Source of the DNA: Hwanghaeella sp965227365 | GTDB taxonomy: Bacteria > Pseudomonadota > Alphaproteobacteria > UBA8366 > Aestuariispiraceae | Assembly: GCF_965227365.1 (NCBI RefSeq) | Contig: NZ_OZ245754.1 | Coordinates: forward strand, 4,650,001 to 4,714,000 | DNA: 64,000 nt | Direction: 5' to 3' | Part shown: positions 26,724 to 35,680 of the stretch, piece after piece | Position numbering within the stretch: the stretch's first letter is position 1 | How the letters are laid out: the number at the start of each line of letters is the position of its first letter | Made by a program: the position numbers and the translations under genes | The notes under the pieces: model-generated | Database searches by the model: none | What the model was told of the DNA's origin: nothing | What the model saw: the letters and a program-made list of their open reading frames with translations, nothing else

Positions 26724-27506
26724 GGCCAGGTAGGCGGTCGGACTGGCGCCCAAGCTGCGCCGGAACATGGCGATGAAGGCCGAGGGGCTCTCGTATCCCA
26801 GATCCAGCGCCACAGCCGTGACCGGCTGTCCGTCGGCCAGTCGTTCCACCGCGGTGACGAGACTGAGCCGTCTTTGCCATTCCCCGAAGGTCAACCCGGT
26901 TTCCGCGCTGAAGCGGCGGGCGAGCGTTCGGGCGCTGGCGCCTGCTTGCGACGCCGCCTCCTCCAGTGTCAGACGCAGGCCGGGATCCCCCACCATTTGC
27001 TGGGCCAAACGCAGCAACCGGCGGTCCTGCGGCATCGGCAGGTATAGGGGCTCCTCCTCCCGCATTTCACGGATCTGATCGACGATCACCGTCATCAACC
27101 GGCCTTCAGGACCGGTCTCGTCATATTCTAGCGGCATTTCTGAGGCCCGAATAATCAACTCCCGTAAAAGGGACGTGACCCGCAGCACGCGGCATTTCGG
27201 GCCCAGATCCTGAGAATGGTCGCCGCGGGTGTAGACGCTGCGAAAAAAGGCGCCCGTGCCGGGAATGGAAATCGCGTGTTCGATGCCGGGCGGGATCCAT
27301 ACCGCGCGGGCGGGCGGGACGGTCCACGAGCCTTCGGGCGTGGACACGATCATGATGCCCGCGGACGCATAGGCCAATTGACCCCAATCGTGACTATGGG
27401 CTTCCACCTCCATACCCGGCAAAAGGTCGAAGGCGCGCACCATCACCGGCCGCGGCATGACCGACGGCATGGGCGGGCGGGGTGTGGTATGGCCGTTTCG
27501 AGACAT
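26715..27506 (-). CDS. AraC-family transcriptional regulator
   Basis: 263 residues. An N-terminal cupin sensor (VEAHSHDWGQLAYASAGIMIVSTPEGSWTVPPARAVWIPPG) is followed by the C-terminal double helix-turn-helix (LTLEEAASQAGASARTLARRFSAETGLTFGEWQRR and AVALDLGYESPSAFIAMFRRSLGASPTAYL). The layout resembles regulators of efflux or detoxification MFS genes. It is divergent from the MFS transporter gene across 100 bp, which is its most likely target. The ATG at 27506 is preferred over an upstream TTG. Confidence 0.92.
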   Translation of the reverse strand: MSRNGHTTPRPPMPSVMPRPVMVRAFDLLPGMEVEAHSHDWGQLAYASAGIMIVSTPEGSWTVPPARAVWIPPGIEHAISIPGTGAFFRSVYTRGDHSQDLGPKCRVLRVTSLLRELIIRASEMPLEYDETGPEGRLMTVIVDQIREMREEEPLYLPMPQDRRLLRLAQQMVGDPGLRLTLEEAASQAGASARTLARRFSAETGLTFGEWQRRLSLVTAVERLADGQPVTAVALDLGYESPSAFIAMFRRSLGASPTAYLAKG

Positions 27507-27606
27507 CAATTGTCAATATATCGCAAGACCGCCGGGACAGCGAGGCCTAGAGTGCGCATCTTGCAACAAATCTAGAGCGATCCAAATCGCCGGAGCGAAA
27601 CACCCC

Positions 27607-28899
27607 ATGCGGACCCCTGTTCAAACCGATTCCGACCACCGCATCCCCTTCCTGCCCAGCTTCCTGCAAGGCCCGGAAGGCATGTTGATTCTGATGGCCT
27701 GCGCCATGGCGGTCAGCATGCATGGCTGGTTCGCACTATTGAACAATTTCGTGGTCGAACGTGCCGCCTTCACGGGGCGCGAAATCGGCTTCCTGCAGTC
27801 GATCCGGGAAATCCCCGGCTTCCTGTCTTTCTGCGCGATCTTTCTGCTGCCCTTCGTGCGGGAACAGAATCTGGCCCTGCTGTCGCTGGGCGCGCTGGGC
27901 CTCGGCACCGCGATCACCGGATACTTCCCATCCGAATACGGCCTTTACGCGACCACCTTCCTGATGTCGCTGGGCTTCCACTACTACGAAACGATGAACC
28001 AGTCGCTGACCCTGCAATGGACCAACAAGCAGCGCGCGCCGATCGTCTTCGCGAAGCAGATCACAGCCTCCTCCATCGGGACGCTGGCCATCTTCATCGT
28101 CATCATCCTGACCTTCGAACAGGATGTGATCGATCGGATCGCGGGTTTTTTCGGTACCAGCCTGGGCATCAAGACGATTTCACTGGGATTCGAGCCGATC
28201 TATCTGATCGCCGGTTTGTTCACCCTGGGAGTGGGCCTGTTGTGCCGCTTCGCCTATCCGGACTTCGTCTCGCCGCATATGCAGACCAAGACGCTGTTCC
28301 TGCGGCGGCGCTACTGGCTGTATTACGCGCTGACCTTCATGGGCGGCGCGCGGCGGCAGATCTTCATGGTGTTCGCGGGCTTCATGATGGTGGAAAAGTT
28401 CGGGTTCGACGCCACCGCCATCACCATGCTCTATCTGGTGAACCTGATCGCCAACATCTACATCGCGCCGAAGGTCGGCCGCCTGATCGCCAAGCTGGGC
28501 GAACGCCGGGCGCTGATCCTGGAATATATCGGGCTGATCGGCGTCTTCGTCGGTTATGCGATCGTCGAAAGCGCGGGCGCGGCAGCGGCGCTCTATGTGC
28601 TCGACCATCTGTTCTTCGCCTTCGCGATCGCCATCAAGACCTATTTCCACAAGATCGCGGACCCGAAGGACATCGCGTCTACGGCCGGCGTCAGCTTCAC
28701 GATCAACCACATTGCCGCGGTCGGCATTCCAGCCGCCTTCGGCTTCATCTGGCTGGAGAACCCGGGGATGGTCTTTTTCATCGGTGCCGGGATGGCAGGC
28801 ATTTCCCTGCTGTTGGCGACCAACGTTCCCGCCGACCCGTCGGAGGGGAACGAGGTGGTGGTCGGCCGCACCCCACGTGCCGTGCAACCGGCGGAATGA
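27607..28899 (+). CDS. MFS transporter
   Basis: 430 residues with about ten to twelve membrane helices. MFS-like features are the loop after helix 2 (GREIGFLQSIREIPG) and the repeated loop PKVGRLIAKLGERRALILEY between the halves. The charged loop between helices 6 and 7 (FVSPHMQTKTLFLRRRYW) is visible. Transport direction and substrate cannot be read. Placement opposite an AraC regulator with a cupin sensor suggests inducible export or uptake of a small organic compound. Confidence 0.85.
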   Translation: MRTPVQTDSDHRIPFLPSFLQGPEGMLILMACAMAVSMHGWFALLNNFVVERAAFTGREIGFLQSIREIPGFLSFCAIFLLPFVREQNLALLSLGALGLGTAITGYFPSEYGLYATTFLMSLGFHYYETMNQSLTLQWTNKQRAPIVFAKQITASSIGTLAIFIVIILTFEQDVIDRIAGFFGTSLGIKTISLGFEPIYLIAGLFTLGVGLLCRFAYPDFVSPHMQTKTLFLRRRYWLYYALTFMGGARRQIFMVFAGFMMVEKFGFDATAITMLYLVNLIANIYIAPKVGRLIAKLGERRALILEYIGLIGVFVGYAIVESAGAAAALYVLDHLFFAFAIAIKTYFHKIADPKDIASTAGVSFTINHIAAVGIPAAFGFIWLENPGMVFFIGAGMAGISLLLATNVPADPSEGNEVVVGRTPRAVQPAE

Positions 28900-28935
28900 T
28901 CCACCGGGCCGGGCCTGTTTCAGGATGATGGCAGT

Positions 28936-29304
28936 CTAGCTGTCGCGGCGCTTCAGCATCGGGCCGGCGGGGGCGCCGCCCAGGACATGCATGTGGAAAT
29001 GGGGAACTTCCTGGTGCCCGTCCTCGCCCGCATTGGCGATCAGGCGGTAGCCGGACCCGGCGACGCCCTTCATCCGCGCCACTTCGCCCACCGCGCGCCA
29101 GAAATCGGCGATTTCCGCGTCGCTGGCCTTGGCGGTGAAATCATCCGAGGAAACATAGGCACCCTTCGGAATGACCAGGACATGGACGGGCCGTGCCGGC
29201 GCGATATCGTTGAAGGCCAGGCTGTGATCGGTTTCCAGAACCTTGTCGCAGGGAATCTCGCCGCGCAGGATCTTGGCGAAAATATTTTGATCGTCATAGG
29301 CCAT
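28936..29304 (-). CDS. hinT: HIT-family hydrolase (HinT-like)
   Basis: 122-residue purine-nucleoside phosphoramidase-type protein. The HIT motif HFHMHVLGG (H102, H104, H106) is complete, and the start NIFAKILRGEIPCDKVLETD is typical of HinT. It lies 11 bp after hisE on the same strand at the end of the histidine operon, a frequent alphaproteobacterial arrangement, but its role in histidine synthesis is not established. Cytoplasmic dimer in studied members. Confidence 0.9.
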   Translation of the reverse strand: MAYDDQNIFAKILRGEIPCDKVLETDHSLAFNDIAPARPVHVLVIPKGAYVSSDDFTAKASDAEIADFWRAVGEVARMKGVAGSGYRLIANAGEDGHQEVPHFHMHVLGGAPAGPMLKRRDS

Positions 29305-29315
29305 GGCCGTTCTCC

Positions 29316-29642
29316 CTATTCCTTGCGGCTCGCTTTTTCGGCGATGCCCGAGACCCCTTCACGTTCATCCAATATCGCCCAAACGTCTTCCGGCGCAACG
29401 CCCGTTTCGGCCCAGAGAACCAACAGGTGGTACAGCAGGTCGGCGGATTCCGACGCAACTTCCCGTTGGTCGCCGCCCATCGCCGCGATCACTGTCTCGG
29501 TCGCTTCCTCACCCAGTTTCTGCGCGATCTTGGCCTTGCCCTTGCCGAACAGCTTGGCGGTGTAGGAAGAGGCCGGGTCCGCGCCCTTACGCGACTCGAT
29601 GGTGGCAAAAAGCCGGTCCAGCGTGTGTTTGTCGGTGGTCAT
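29316..29642 (-). CDS. hisE: Phosphoribosyl-ATP pyrophosphatase
   Basis: Second step of histidine biosynthesis, PRATP to PRAMP. It has 108 residues. The all-helical MazG-like fold shows TLDRLFATIESRKGADPASSYTAKLF, then EEATETVIAA and the metal-binding ESADLLYHLLVLW. It is separate from HisI, as usual in alphaproteobacteria. hisF ends 4 bp upstream of its start, so they are co-transcribed. Confidence 0.95.
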   Translation of the reverse strand: MTTDKHTLDRLFATIESRKGADPASSYTAKLFGKGKAKIAQKLGEEATETVIAAMGGDQREVASESADLLYHLLVLWAETGVAPEDVWAILDEREGVSGIAEKASRKE

Positions 29643-29646
29643 GGCG

Positions 29647-30447
29647 TCAGCTCACTATCTCGGTCGCGGCTTCGGCCGGACGGATCGGAATGCCCGCTGC
29701 CGCCATCCGCTGCTTGGCTTCGGCTATGGAATATTCCCCGAAATGGAAAATCGAGGCGGCCAGGACCGCCGAGGCATGGCCTTCGATCACGCCGTCGACC
29801 AGATGATCCAGATTGCCGACACCGCCGCTGGCGATCACAGGGATTTTCAGCGCGTCGGAAACCGCGCGCGTCAGACCCAGGTCGAAACCCACCTTGGTGC
29901 CGTCCCGGTCCATGGAGGTCAGCAGGATTTCGCCCGCGCCGTTCGCCTCCATCCGTTTTGCCCATTCGATGGCGTCCAGCCCTGTCGGGTTGCGGCCGCC
30001 ATGGGTGAAGACTTCCCACTTACCCTCACCATTTTTGCCGGGGCCGGTCGATTTGGCATCGACCGCGACGACGATGCATTGATTGCCGAAACGTTCCGCG
30101 GCTTCCTTGACGAATTCGGGATTATTCACTGCCGCCGTGTTGATCGAAACCTTGTCGGCGCCCGCCAGCAGCAGCTTGCGGATATCCTCCACCGTGCGCA
30201 CGCCGCCGCCGACGGTCAGCGGCATGAAAACCTCTTCCGCGGTGTGCCGCACGACGTCATAGATCGTATCGCGGTTTTCGTGGCTGGCGGTGATGTCCAG
30301 GAAGGTCAGCTCGTCCGCGCCGGCCTTGTCGTAAAGGCGCGCCTGTTCCACCGGATCGCCCGCATCGCGCAGGTCGACGAAGTTGACGCCTTTGACGACG
30401 CGGCCATCCTTGACGTCGAGACAGGGAATAACGCGTACACCCAGCAT
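29647..30447 (-). CDS. hisF: Imidazole glycerol phosphate synthase, cyclase subunit HisF
   Basis: Cyclase half of IGP synthase, which uses ammonia from HisH to form IGP and AICAR. It has 266 residues in a (beta/alpha)8 barrel. VIPCLDVKDGRVVKGVNF carries the first catalytic Asp and VTSMDRDGTKVGFDL-like ILLTSMDRDGT the second. Both phosphate sites (GGVRT, SGGVGN) are visible. The ATG at 30447 overlaps the hisA stop by one base (TGATG), so translation is coupled. Upstream in-frame starts lie inside hisA and are not used. Confidence 0.97.
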   Translation of the reverse strand: MLGVRVIPCLDVKDGRVVKGVNFVDLRDAGDPVEQARLYDKAGADELTFLDITASHENRDTIYDVVRHTAEEVFMPLTVGGGVRTVEDIRKLLLAGADKVSINTAAVNNPEFVKEAAERFGNQCIVVAVDAKSTGPGKNGEGKWEVFTHGGRNPTGLDAIEWAKRMEANGAGEILLTSMDRDGTKVGFDLGLTRAVSDALKIPVIASGGVGNLDHLVDGVIEGHASAVLAASIFHFGEYSIAEAKQRMAAAGIPIRPAEAATEIVS

Positions 30448-31184
30448 CAGTTTTCTCCCGCGCAAACTTTGAGCGCCGCCGCGAGGTCGATCGCGCCTTC
30501 GTAAAGCGCCCGGCCGCTGATCACACCGCTGACCACGCCGGTCTCGCGCAGCGCGACGATATCGTCCAGCGAGGCGACGCCGCCGCTGGCGATCACCGGC
30601 ATCGTGACTGCGCGGGCAAGTTCCGCCGTGCTTTCCACATTCACGCCGGTCATGGCGCCGTCCCGGTTGATATCGGTGTAGATCACCGCCGCGACGCCGG
30701 CATCCTCGAACCGTTTGGCGAGATCGACGACGCCCAGCGTCGAGACATCCGCCCAGCCTTCAACCGCGACGAAACCGTCCTTAGCATCGATCCCGACGGC
30801 GACCTTGCCGGGAAAGGCCTTGCAGGCATCCCGCACGACGGCGGGGTCGCGCACCGCGACGGTACCCAAAATGACCCGGCTGATGCCACGGTCCAGCCAG
30901 GCGCCCGCCGCCTCGACCGAGCGGATACCGCCGCCAAGCTGCACCGGCACATCGCCGACGGCGGCCAGGATCGCGTCCACCGCCGGGCCATTCTTGGATT
31001 CACCCGCGAAGGCGCCGTCCAGATCGACCACATGCAGCCATTGCGCGCCGGCGGCAACGAAACCGCCGGCCTGGTCGCCGGGACTGTCGTTGAACACGGT
31101 CGCCTGGTCCATGTCGCCCTTGAACAGCCGCACGCACTGACCCTGTTTCAGGTCGATCGCCGGATAGAGGTCCATCGCCGCCAT
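30447..31184 (-). CDS. hisA: ProFAR isomerase HisA
   Basis: Phosphoribosylformimino-5-aminoimidazole carboxamide ribotide isomerase, 245 residues in a barrel homologous to HisF. LYPAIDLKQGQCVRLFKGD contains the catalytic Asp, HVVDLDGA and YTDINRDGAMTG the second Asp, and GGGIRS and ASGGVAS the phosphate loops. It sits between hisH and hisF with 1-nt spacing on one side and a 1-nt overlap on the other, in normal his-operon order. Confidence 0.97.
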   Translation of the reverse strand: MAAMDLYPAIDLKQGQCVRLFKGDMDQATVFNDSPGDQAGGFVAAGAQWLHVVDLDGAFAGESKNGPAVDAILAAVGDVPVQLGGGIRSVEAAGAWLDRGISRVILGTVAVRDPAVVRDACKAFPGKVAVGIDAKDGFVAVEGWADVSTLGVVDLAKRFEDAGVAAVIYTDINRDGAMTGVNVESTAELARAVTMPVIASGGVASLDDIVALRETGVVSGVISGRALYEGAIDLAAALKVCAGEN

Positions 31185-31185
31185 C

Positions 31186-31815
31186 TTACGGGTTCCACTT
31201 CAGAAAGTTGGAGATCAGCCGCAGGCCTGTCGCCTGGCTCTTCTCCGGATGGAATTGGGTTGCGATCATGTTGTCGCGGGCGATCATCGCCGTCAGCGTG
31301 CCGCCGTAATCCACCGTCGCCAGCATGTCGGCCGGGTCGTCGCAGGTGAAGTGGTAGCTGTGCACGAAATAGGCATAGGCGCCGGTCGGGATACCGTCCA
31401 GGCAGGGGTGGTCGCGCAGCACCGTCAGTTGATTCCACCCCATATGCGGAATTTTCAGGCTGGGATCGGCCGGTTGGATTTCCTTCACCGTTCCATCGAT
31501 CCAGCCAAGCCCTTCATGCGTGCCGTATTCCAACCCGTGACTGGCCATCAACTGCATGCCGACGCAGATGCCGAAGAAGGGCTTTCCCTGTTCGTGGACG
31601 GCCTTTTCCAGGGCCGCCACCATGCCGTCGACCGCATAGAGGCCGCGGCGGCAATCGCCGAAGGCCCCGACACCGGGCAGTACGACGCGGTCGACGTCCA
31701 TGACGACTTTCGGGTCGTCGGTGACATGAACCTTGTCGGCGCCGGAATGTTCGAATGCCTTGGCGGCGGAGCGCAGGTTCCCGGACCCGTAATCGATGAT
31801 GGCTACTGTTGTCAT
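31186..31815 (-). CDS. hisH: Imidazole glycerol phosphate synthase, glutaminase subunit HisH
   Basis: Class I glutamine amidotransferase that feeds ammonia to HisF. It has 209 residues. VAIIDYGSGNLRSAAKAFEHSG at the start, the catalytic cysteine in FFGICVGMQLM and the His/Glu pair in TQFHPEKSQ are present. The ATG at 31815 is preceded by GAGAGAG and overlaps the stop of the upstream lipoprotein gene by 4 nt (ATGA), an unusual coupling described under findings. Confidence 0.97.
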   Translation of the reverse strand: MTTVAIIDYGSGNLRSAAKAFEHSGADKVHVTDDPKVVMDVDRVVLPGVGAFGDCRRGLYAVDGMVAALEKAVHEQGKPFFGICVGMQLMASHGLEYGTHEGLGWIDGTVKEIQPADPSLKIPHMGWNQLTVLRDHPCLDGIPTGAYAYFVHSYHFTCDDPADMLATVDYGGTLTAMIARDNMIATQFHPEKSQATGLRLISNFLKWNP

Positions 31816-32201
31816 GCTCTCTCTGCTCCGGCCGTTGCCGTAGAAGAATTCCCTGATAAAACCCCGGCGGCACCGGAAACACCCTTGCACGAAAAGTCCA
31901 AGGAAAATTTCGCCAGCCTGTTCTCGTCACCCGCCTCGAAGGAGGTCCGTCCATCCTGGAAGGAGGCGTCCTTTTCCGCTTTCGGCACTTCGAGCGTCAT
32001 CAGCGCCAAGGTATTCCCCGCGACGATTGCCGGCTCTTCCTTATGGATCGTGACGCGTCGTTCCGCGCAGCCCTGCTTCGTCAGTTCCACATGGACCAGG
32101 TCCGTCTCCCGCTGTTGGGTAACGCAACCTGTTACGAGAACCATGCAGAAACACAGCGCAAGGTAAGGAATGCGCACAAAGCGTCCTTTCAAGATTTTCA
32201 C
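31812..32201 (-). CDS. Small lipoprotein inside the histidine operon
   Basis: 129 residues, function unknown. The N-terminus is basic, then hydrophobic, with lipobox LVTGC (Cys26). The rest is hydrophilic with one more Cys pair (QGCAERR, DFSCKG). It has no resemblance to histidine enzymes. It lies 18 bp downstream of hisB and its stop overlaps the hisH start (ATGA). A mistaken start for hisH is ruled out because HisH homology begins exactly at the overlap. Confidence 0.65.
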   Translation of the reverse strand: MKILKGRFVRIPYLALCFCMVLVTGCVTQQRETDLVHVELTKQGCAERRVTIHKEEPAIVAGNTLALMTLEVPKAEKDASFQDGRTSFEAGDENRLAKFSLDFSCKGVSGAAGVLSGNSSTATAGAERA

Positions 32202-32219
32202 GGAACCCGCCGGGCTTCC

Positions 32220-32834
32220 CTACATGGATCCGCCGAGAACGCCTTTCGTCGAGGGCACCGCGTCGGCCTGCCTTTCGTCGATCGCGGTCGCGACCTTCAA
32301 CGCCCTGGCCAGACCCTTGAAGCAGGACTCGGCGATATGGTGATTGTTCTCGCCATACAGGTTTTCGACATGCAGCGTCGCGCCCGCCGACTGGGCGAAG
32401 GCGGCGAACCATTCCTTGAACAGCTCGGTGTCGAAATCGCCCAGCTTCGGCCGGGTGAAATTCACCTTCCAGACCAGATAGGGCCGGTTCGACAGGTCGA
32501 TCGAGACACGGGTCAGCGTTTCGTCCATCGGGATATAGGCATGGCCGTAGCGCTGGATGCCCTTGCGGTCGCCCAGCGCCTTGCTGACCGCCTCGCCGAC
32601 GACATAGCCGGAATCCTCGGTCGTATGATGGAAATCGATATGCAGATCGCCCTCGGCCTTCAGATTCAGATCCATCAGGCTATGCCGGCTCAACTGCTCC
32701 AGCATATGATCGAGGAAGCCGATCCCGGTCGACACGTCATAAACACCGCGCCCGTCGATATCGAGGGTCGCGGCGATGCGGGTTTCCTTGGTGTTCCGTT
32801 CAACGGATGCCGTGCGCATTCCCATCAGTCCCAT
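32220..32834 (-). CDS. hisB: Imidazoleglycerol-phosphate dehydratase HisB
   Basis: Mn-dependent dehydratase of the sixth histidine-synthesis step, without the phosphatase domain found in E. coli. It has 204 residues from the first ATG; ATGs at 32825 and 32819 are also possible. The start most like relatives is MRTASVERNTKETRI at 32819. Metal motifs FLDHMLEQLSRH, HIDFHHTTEDSG, GHAYIPMDETL and GENNHHIAESCFKGLARAL are complete. First his gene of the cluster. Confidence 0.96.
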   Translation of the reverse strand: MGLMGMRTASVERNTKETRIAATLDIDGRGVYDVSTGIGFLDHMLEQLSRHSLMDLNLKAEGDLHIDFHHTTEDSGYVVGEAVSKALGDRKGIQRYGHAYIPMDETLTRVSIDLSNRPYLVWKVNFTRPKLGDFDTELFKEWFAAFAQSAGATLHVENLYGENNHHIAESCFKGLARALKVATAIDERQADAVPSTKGVLGGSM

Positions 32835-32948
32835 TAGTCATAGACGGGAAGCCTTGTAACAACCGGACGGGCCGACAACAACGCCCATCTCGGCGACCGG
32901 GCGCCGGACGGGCGGAAAAGCGCTGTTTTGACGCGTCTTCTTCCCCGG

Positions 32949-33524
32949 TCAGAGGATTTGCACCGACTGCATCACCTGTTCCGCATCCGGCAGGTTCTTT
33001 GGATAGTAGTGCAGCTTCGCACCGGTATAGATGACGTAATAAAGCTTATCACCTTCCAGAACGGCTTCGCCGACGCCGGATTTCTGCAGACCCTGTTCCA
33101 TGGTGAAATCAAACTCGAAGCGGAAACCCTGCTTGCCCCCGACTGTCTTGGGCCGGATGTCGAGAAGGTCGAAATTCGACGCGCCGAGCTTCAGCATCGT
33201 ATCGCGGTAGAGTTCAGCCACTTCCAGTTCCGACATGGATTTCTTGAATTCGGGCAGCTTCTGCTTCCGGTTGTTTTCGTTCGGAAACAGTTCTTCGCCG
33301 TCCTGAATGGCGGCCCCGAAGAGGATCTGCTGCAGGACCGGGCCGTCGACCGTCCAAAGCTGGTATTTGCCGCTGCTCAGCTTGCTCCAGGACCGGGCCG
33401 GGGTCGCTTTCATCCCGCTGGCGATTTCGACCGGCGATCCCCCTTTGACGAGGGTGTATCCCTGACATGCGGCAACCGTTGCCAGGATCGACGCCAGCGC
33501 AACTATCCGAACAAGCTTTTTCAA
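32949..33524 (-). CDS. Lipoprotein, unknown
   Basis: 191 residues with lipobox ATVAAC (Cys20). The mature part is a mixed alpha/beta domain (KLGASNFDLLDIRPKTVGGKQGFRFEFDF, then DKLYYVIYTGAKLHYYPKNLPDAEQVMQSV), resembling proteins that bind or sense a hydrophobic ligand, but no family was recognised. Its start overlaps the M48 protease stop by 4 nt, so it is co-translated with that gene. Probably a periplasmic partner of the protease. Confidence 0.65.
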   Translation of the reverse strand: MKKLVRIVALASILATVAACQGYTLVKGGSPVEIASGMKATPARSWSKLSSGKYQLWTVDGPVLQQILFGAAIQDGEELFPNENNRKQKLPEFKKSMSELEVAELYRDTMLKLGASNFDLLDIRPKTVGGKQGFRFEFDFTMEQGLQKSGVGEAVLEGDKLYYVIYTGAKLHYYPKNLPDAEQVMQSVQIL

Positions 33525-34888
33525 CTTCCCAATCCCCCAATCATAAATTCGATCATCTTGCGATCCGCCGCATCCGGGCTGAGGCGGACATATTCCTCAT
33601 AGGATGCGCGCGCTTCGGCCTTCAGGCCCTTGCGTTGGAAAATCTGTCCGCGCGCCTTGAAGAGTTCCGGCGGGGCGTCCGCAAACTGCGTCGCCGCATG
33701 ATAGGCCGCAAGCGCCAGGTCCTCGTCGCCTTCCTCGCCACGCTGGCGGTACATCTCACCCTTGTAGTAGTAGACCGCCCCGGCCCGAAAACCGTCGGCG
33801 ATCAGGGAGTCGAACAAACGCTCGGTCCGGCCGTAATCGCGCTTGGCGACCTCATCCGCCAACAACTCCCGCCAATGCGGCGACAGGGCGTCGCGATAAG
33901 CCTCGGTCCCGATGGTTCCCCCGTCGCCGCCGGCGACGGGCACTTCATCGGCCAATTGGCGCAACATCGCCTGGCGTTCCGATGTCTCGGGATGGGTCGA
34001 ATAGAAGAAGGATTGCGATCGTTTTTCGTCGCCCAGTTCGGCGTTCAGATTTTCCCAGATCTTCGCGGCTTCATGCGGCGAATAACCGGCCCGGGCCATC
34101 AGCAGGATGCCGTATCCGTCGGCTTCGCGTTCATGATCCCGACCGAAGGATGCGATGCTGCCGATTGTCCCCAAGGCGGCAATGTCACCGACGACGGGCA
34201 CACCCAAGGCGGCCGTGAAGACACGGAAAAAGACCAGGCCATTCGTCTTGTCGATACGGTCCTTCATCTGCTGATAGGAATGACGCCGCAGATAATGGCC
34301 GATCTCGTGGCCCAGGACCGTCGCCAGCTGTGCCTCGTTCCGGGCCCGCAACAGAAGCCCGGAATAGACCGACATCGTGCCGTTCGGGGCCATCGTCGCG
34401 TTGAATTCGGGTTTGCGGACGATGTAGACGCGGATATCGCCGCAATAGTCGCCGGCCAGATCGCAGACCATTTTCCCGACATAGTCTTTCAGGGCCGGGT
34501 CATTGATCACCCGTCCGCTGGTTGCCAGTTTCCGCTCCGCGCGGTCCATCATCATCCAGATGCCGGCTTCGTCGCTGGACAGGTCCGGCCGTTCGCCGGG
34601 GTTGAGATCGTCGATCCGATAATCCGTCGCGCTGCCCGAATAGGTCCCGCCCCCGGCTTCGCGAGTCGCGAGCCTGATATCCTCGCCCTCCTGTTCGGAA
34701 GAGGGGCTGGCGGTCTGTTCCTGGTCCTGCTCGGGCGTTTCCGGCGCCGTCTCGCCCGCCGTCGGTGTCTTGGCGGCGTTGATCGGGGCGCGGTAGGCCT
34801 CACTCGCGGTCTGACAGGCGGTCAGACCGACGGCCAGCGCGAGGCCGGCCGTGCCCGCGAGAAGTTTGCGCATGACGGATCGACGCAT
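33521..34888 (-). CDS. Lipid-anchored M48 metalloprotease with C-terminal TPR
   Basis: 455 residues. Signal peptide with lipobox GLTAC (Cys25), then an acidic Pro/Gln-rich linker of about 60 residues. Zinc motif HEIGH (H194, E195, H198) with third ligand E255 in HEREADGYG. The C-terminal 120 residues have TPR-like helices (KGEMYRQRGEEGDEDLALAAYHAA). The architecture matches BepA/YfgC-like proteases that quality-check outer-membrane proteins, though BepA itself is not a lipoprotein. ATG 34888 is used; 34873 is possible. Confidence 0.87.
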   Translation of the reverse strand: MRRSVMRKLLAGTAGLALAVGLTACQTASEAYRAPINAAKTPTAGETAPETPEQDQEQTASPSSEQEGEDIRLATREAGGGTYSGSATDYRIDDLNPGERPDLSSDEAGIWMMMDRAERKLATSGRVINDPALKDYVGKMVCDLAGDYCGDIRVYIVRKPEFNATMAPNGTMSVYSGLLLRARNEAQLATVLGHEIGHYLRRHSYQQMKDRIDKTNGLVFFRVFTAALGVPVVGDIAALGTIGSIASFGRDHEREADGYGILLMARAGYSPHEAAKIWENLNAELGDEKRSQSFFYSTHPETSERQAMLRQLADEVPVAGGDGGTIGTEAYRDALSPHWRELLADEVAKRDYGRTERLFDSLIADGFRAGAVYYYKGEMYRQRGEEGDEDLALAAYHAATQFADAPPELFKARGQIFQRKGLKAEARASYEEYVRLSPDAADRKMIEFMIGGLGS

Positions 34889-34892
34889 GGCC

Positions 34893-35615
34893 TCAGCCGT
34901 CGTTTTCGGAGACGGTCGTCGGGAAATTGGCAAGCAGCAGATCAACGGTCTCGGCCGCCGGGGCCGGTTCGCGCAGATCCCCCGTCTTCCTGCCCAAGGT
35001 GTTGAACCAGACGATCTCGCCGCTGGAAAGATCGACCAGCGAGGCATAGCCGGACTGGATGCCGCCTTGGATCGGGCCGCCCAGGATCGCCATCATGACG
35101 TTCAAGGCGACACGGCCGGCGCTGGAATAGCTGTCCCGCACGAAGATGAACAAACCGTAGTCGGCCCCGTATTCATCCTGCAGCGCCGTGGCGTCCGGCC
35201 CAAGGGACCAATCGAAGACGTCCTTCTTCGTCGGCAAGGCCTGCAGGCGGCTGAGGATGATCGACGCGCCGACCATCTGATGCAGCTTAACCAACTGGGT
35301 TTCGGTTTCACTCTCCGAGCCGGGTTTGTTCAGGTCGGCGGCGTACATCACATTCGCGTTCGAATCCGCCATGACGCGTTGAAGCTCGGCCTTGATCAGC
35401 CCCTGCGCCTTTTCGGTCCATTCCGCGTTCGGCACCGTGATTCCGCCCGCCGTCAGTTCGGACAGTTCCACATCGGGCGCGATGACGACGATGCGCTGGC
35501 CCGCATCCGGGCGTTTGGCGGTGAGGTGTTCTGTTTGTTTCAGCGTCTGCGTGGCACAGGCCGACGCCAGGATCAGAATGAATACCGACGCGATGATTTT
35601 GTTCACAACACGCAT
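34893..35615 (-). CDS. Lipoprotein upstream of the M48 protease
   Basis: 240 residues with lipobox LASAC (Cys20) after a short signal. The mature part resembles surface-associated or secretion-related lipoproteins with repeated alternation of charged and hydrophobic segments (RIVVIAPDVELSELTAGG; LIFVRDSYSSAGRVALNVMMAILGGPIQGGIQ). The glycine-rich MAILGGPIQGG is a notable amphipathic segment. It ends 4 bp before the protease start, and an 8-bp stem lies upstream. Unknown function, first gene of a three-gene envelope operon. Confidence 0.65.
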   Translation of the reverse strand: MRVVNKIIASVFILILASACATQTLKQTEHLTAKRPDAGQRIVVIAPDVELSELTAGGITVPNAEWTEKAQGLIKAELQRVMADSNANVMYAADLNKPGSESETETQLVKLHQMVGASIILSRLQALPTKKDVFDWSLGPDATALQDEYGADYGLFIFVRDSYSSAGRVALNVMMAILGGPIQGGIQSGYASLVDLSSGEIVWFNTLGRKTGDLREPAPAAETVDLLLANFPTTVSENDG

Positions 35616-35635
35616 ACCGCCCCCAATGCCATGCC

Positions 35636-35680
35636 GTTTTCCGGTCGCCGCACCGCCGAAGCGGCAAGGCATCGGAAAAC
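35636..35680 (-). repeat. Inverted repeat in the lipoprotein operon leader
   Basis: GTTTTCCG and CGGAAAAC are perfectly complementary over 8 bp around 29 nt that can itself pair GCCG with CGGC. It starts 21 bp upstream of the minus-strand lipoprotein ATG, so it would lie in the 5' leader. Possible operator or leader structure; not a terminator. Confidence 0.4.
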
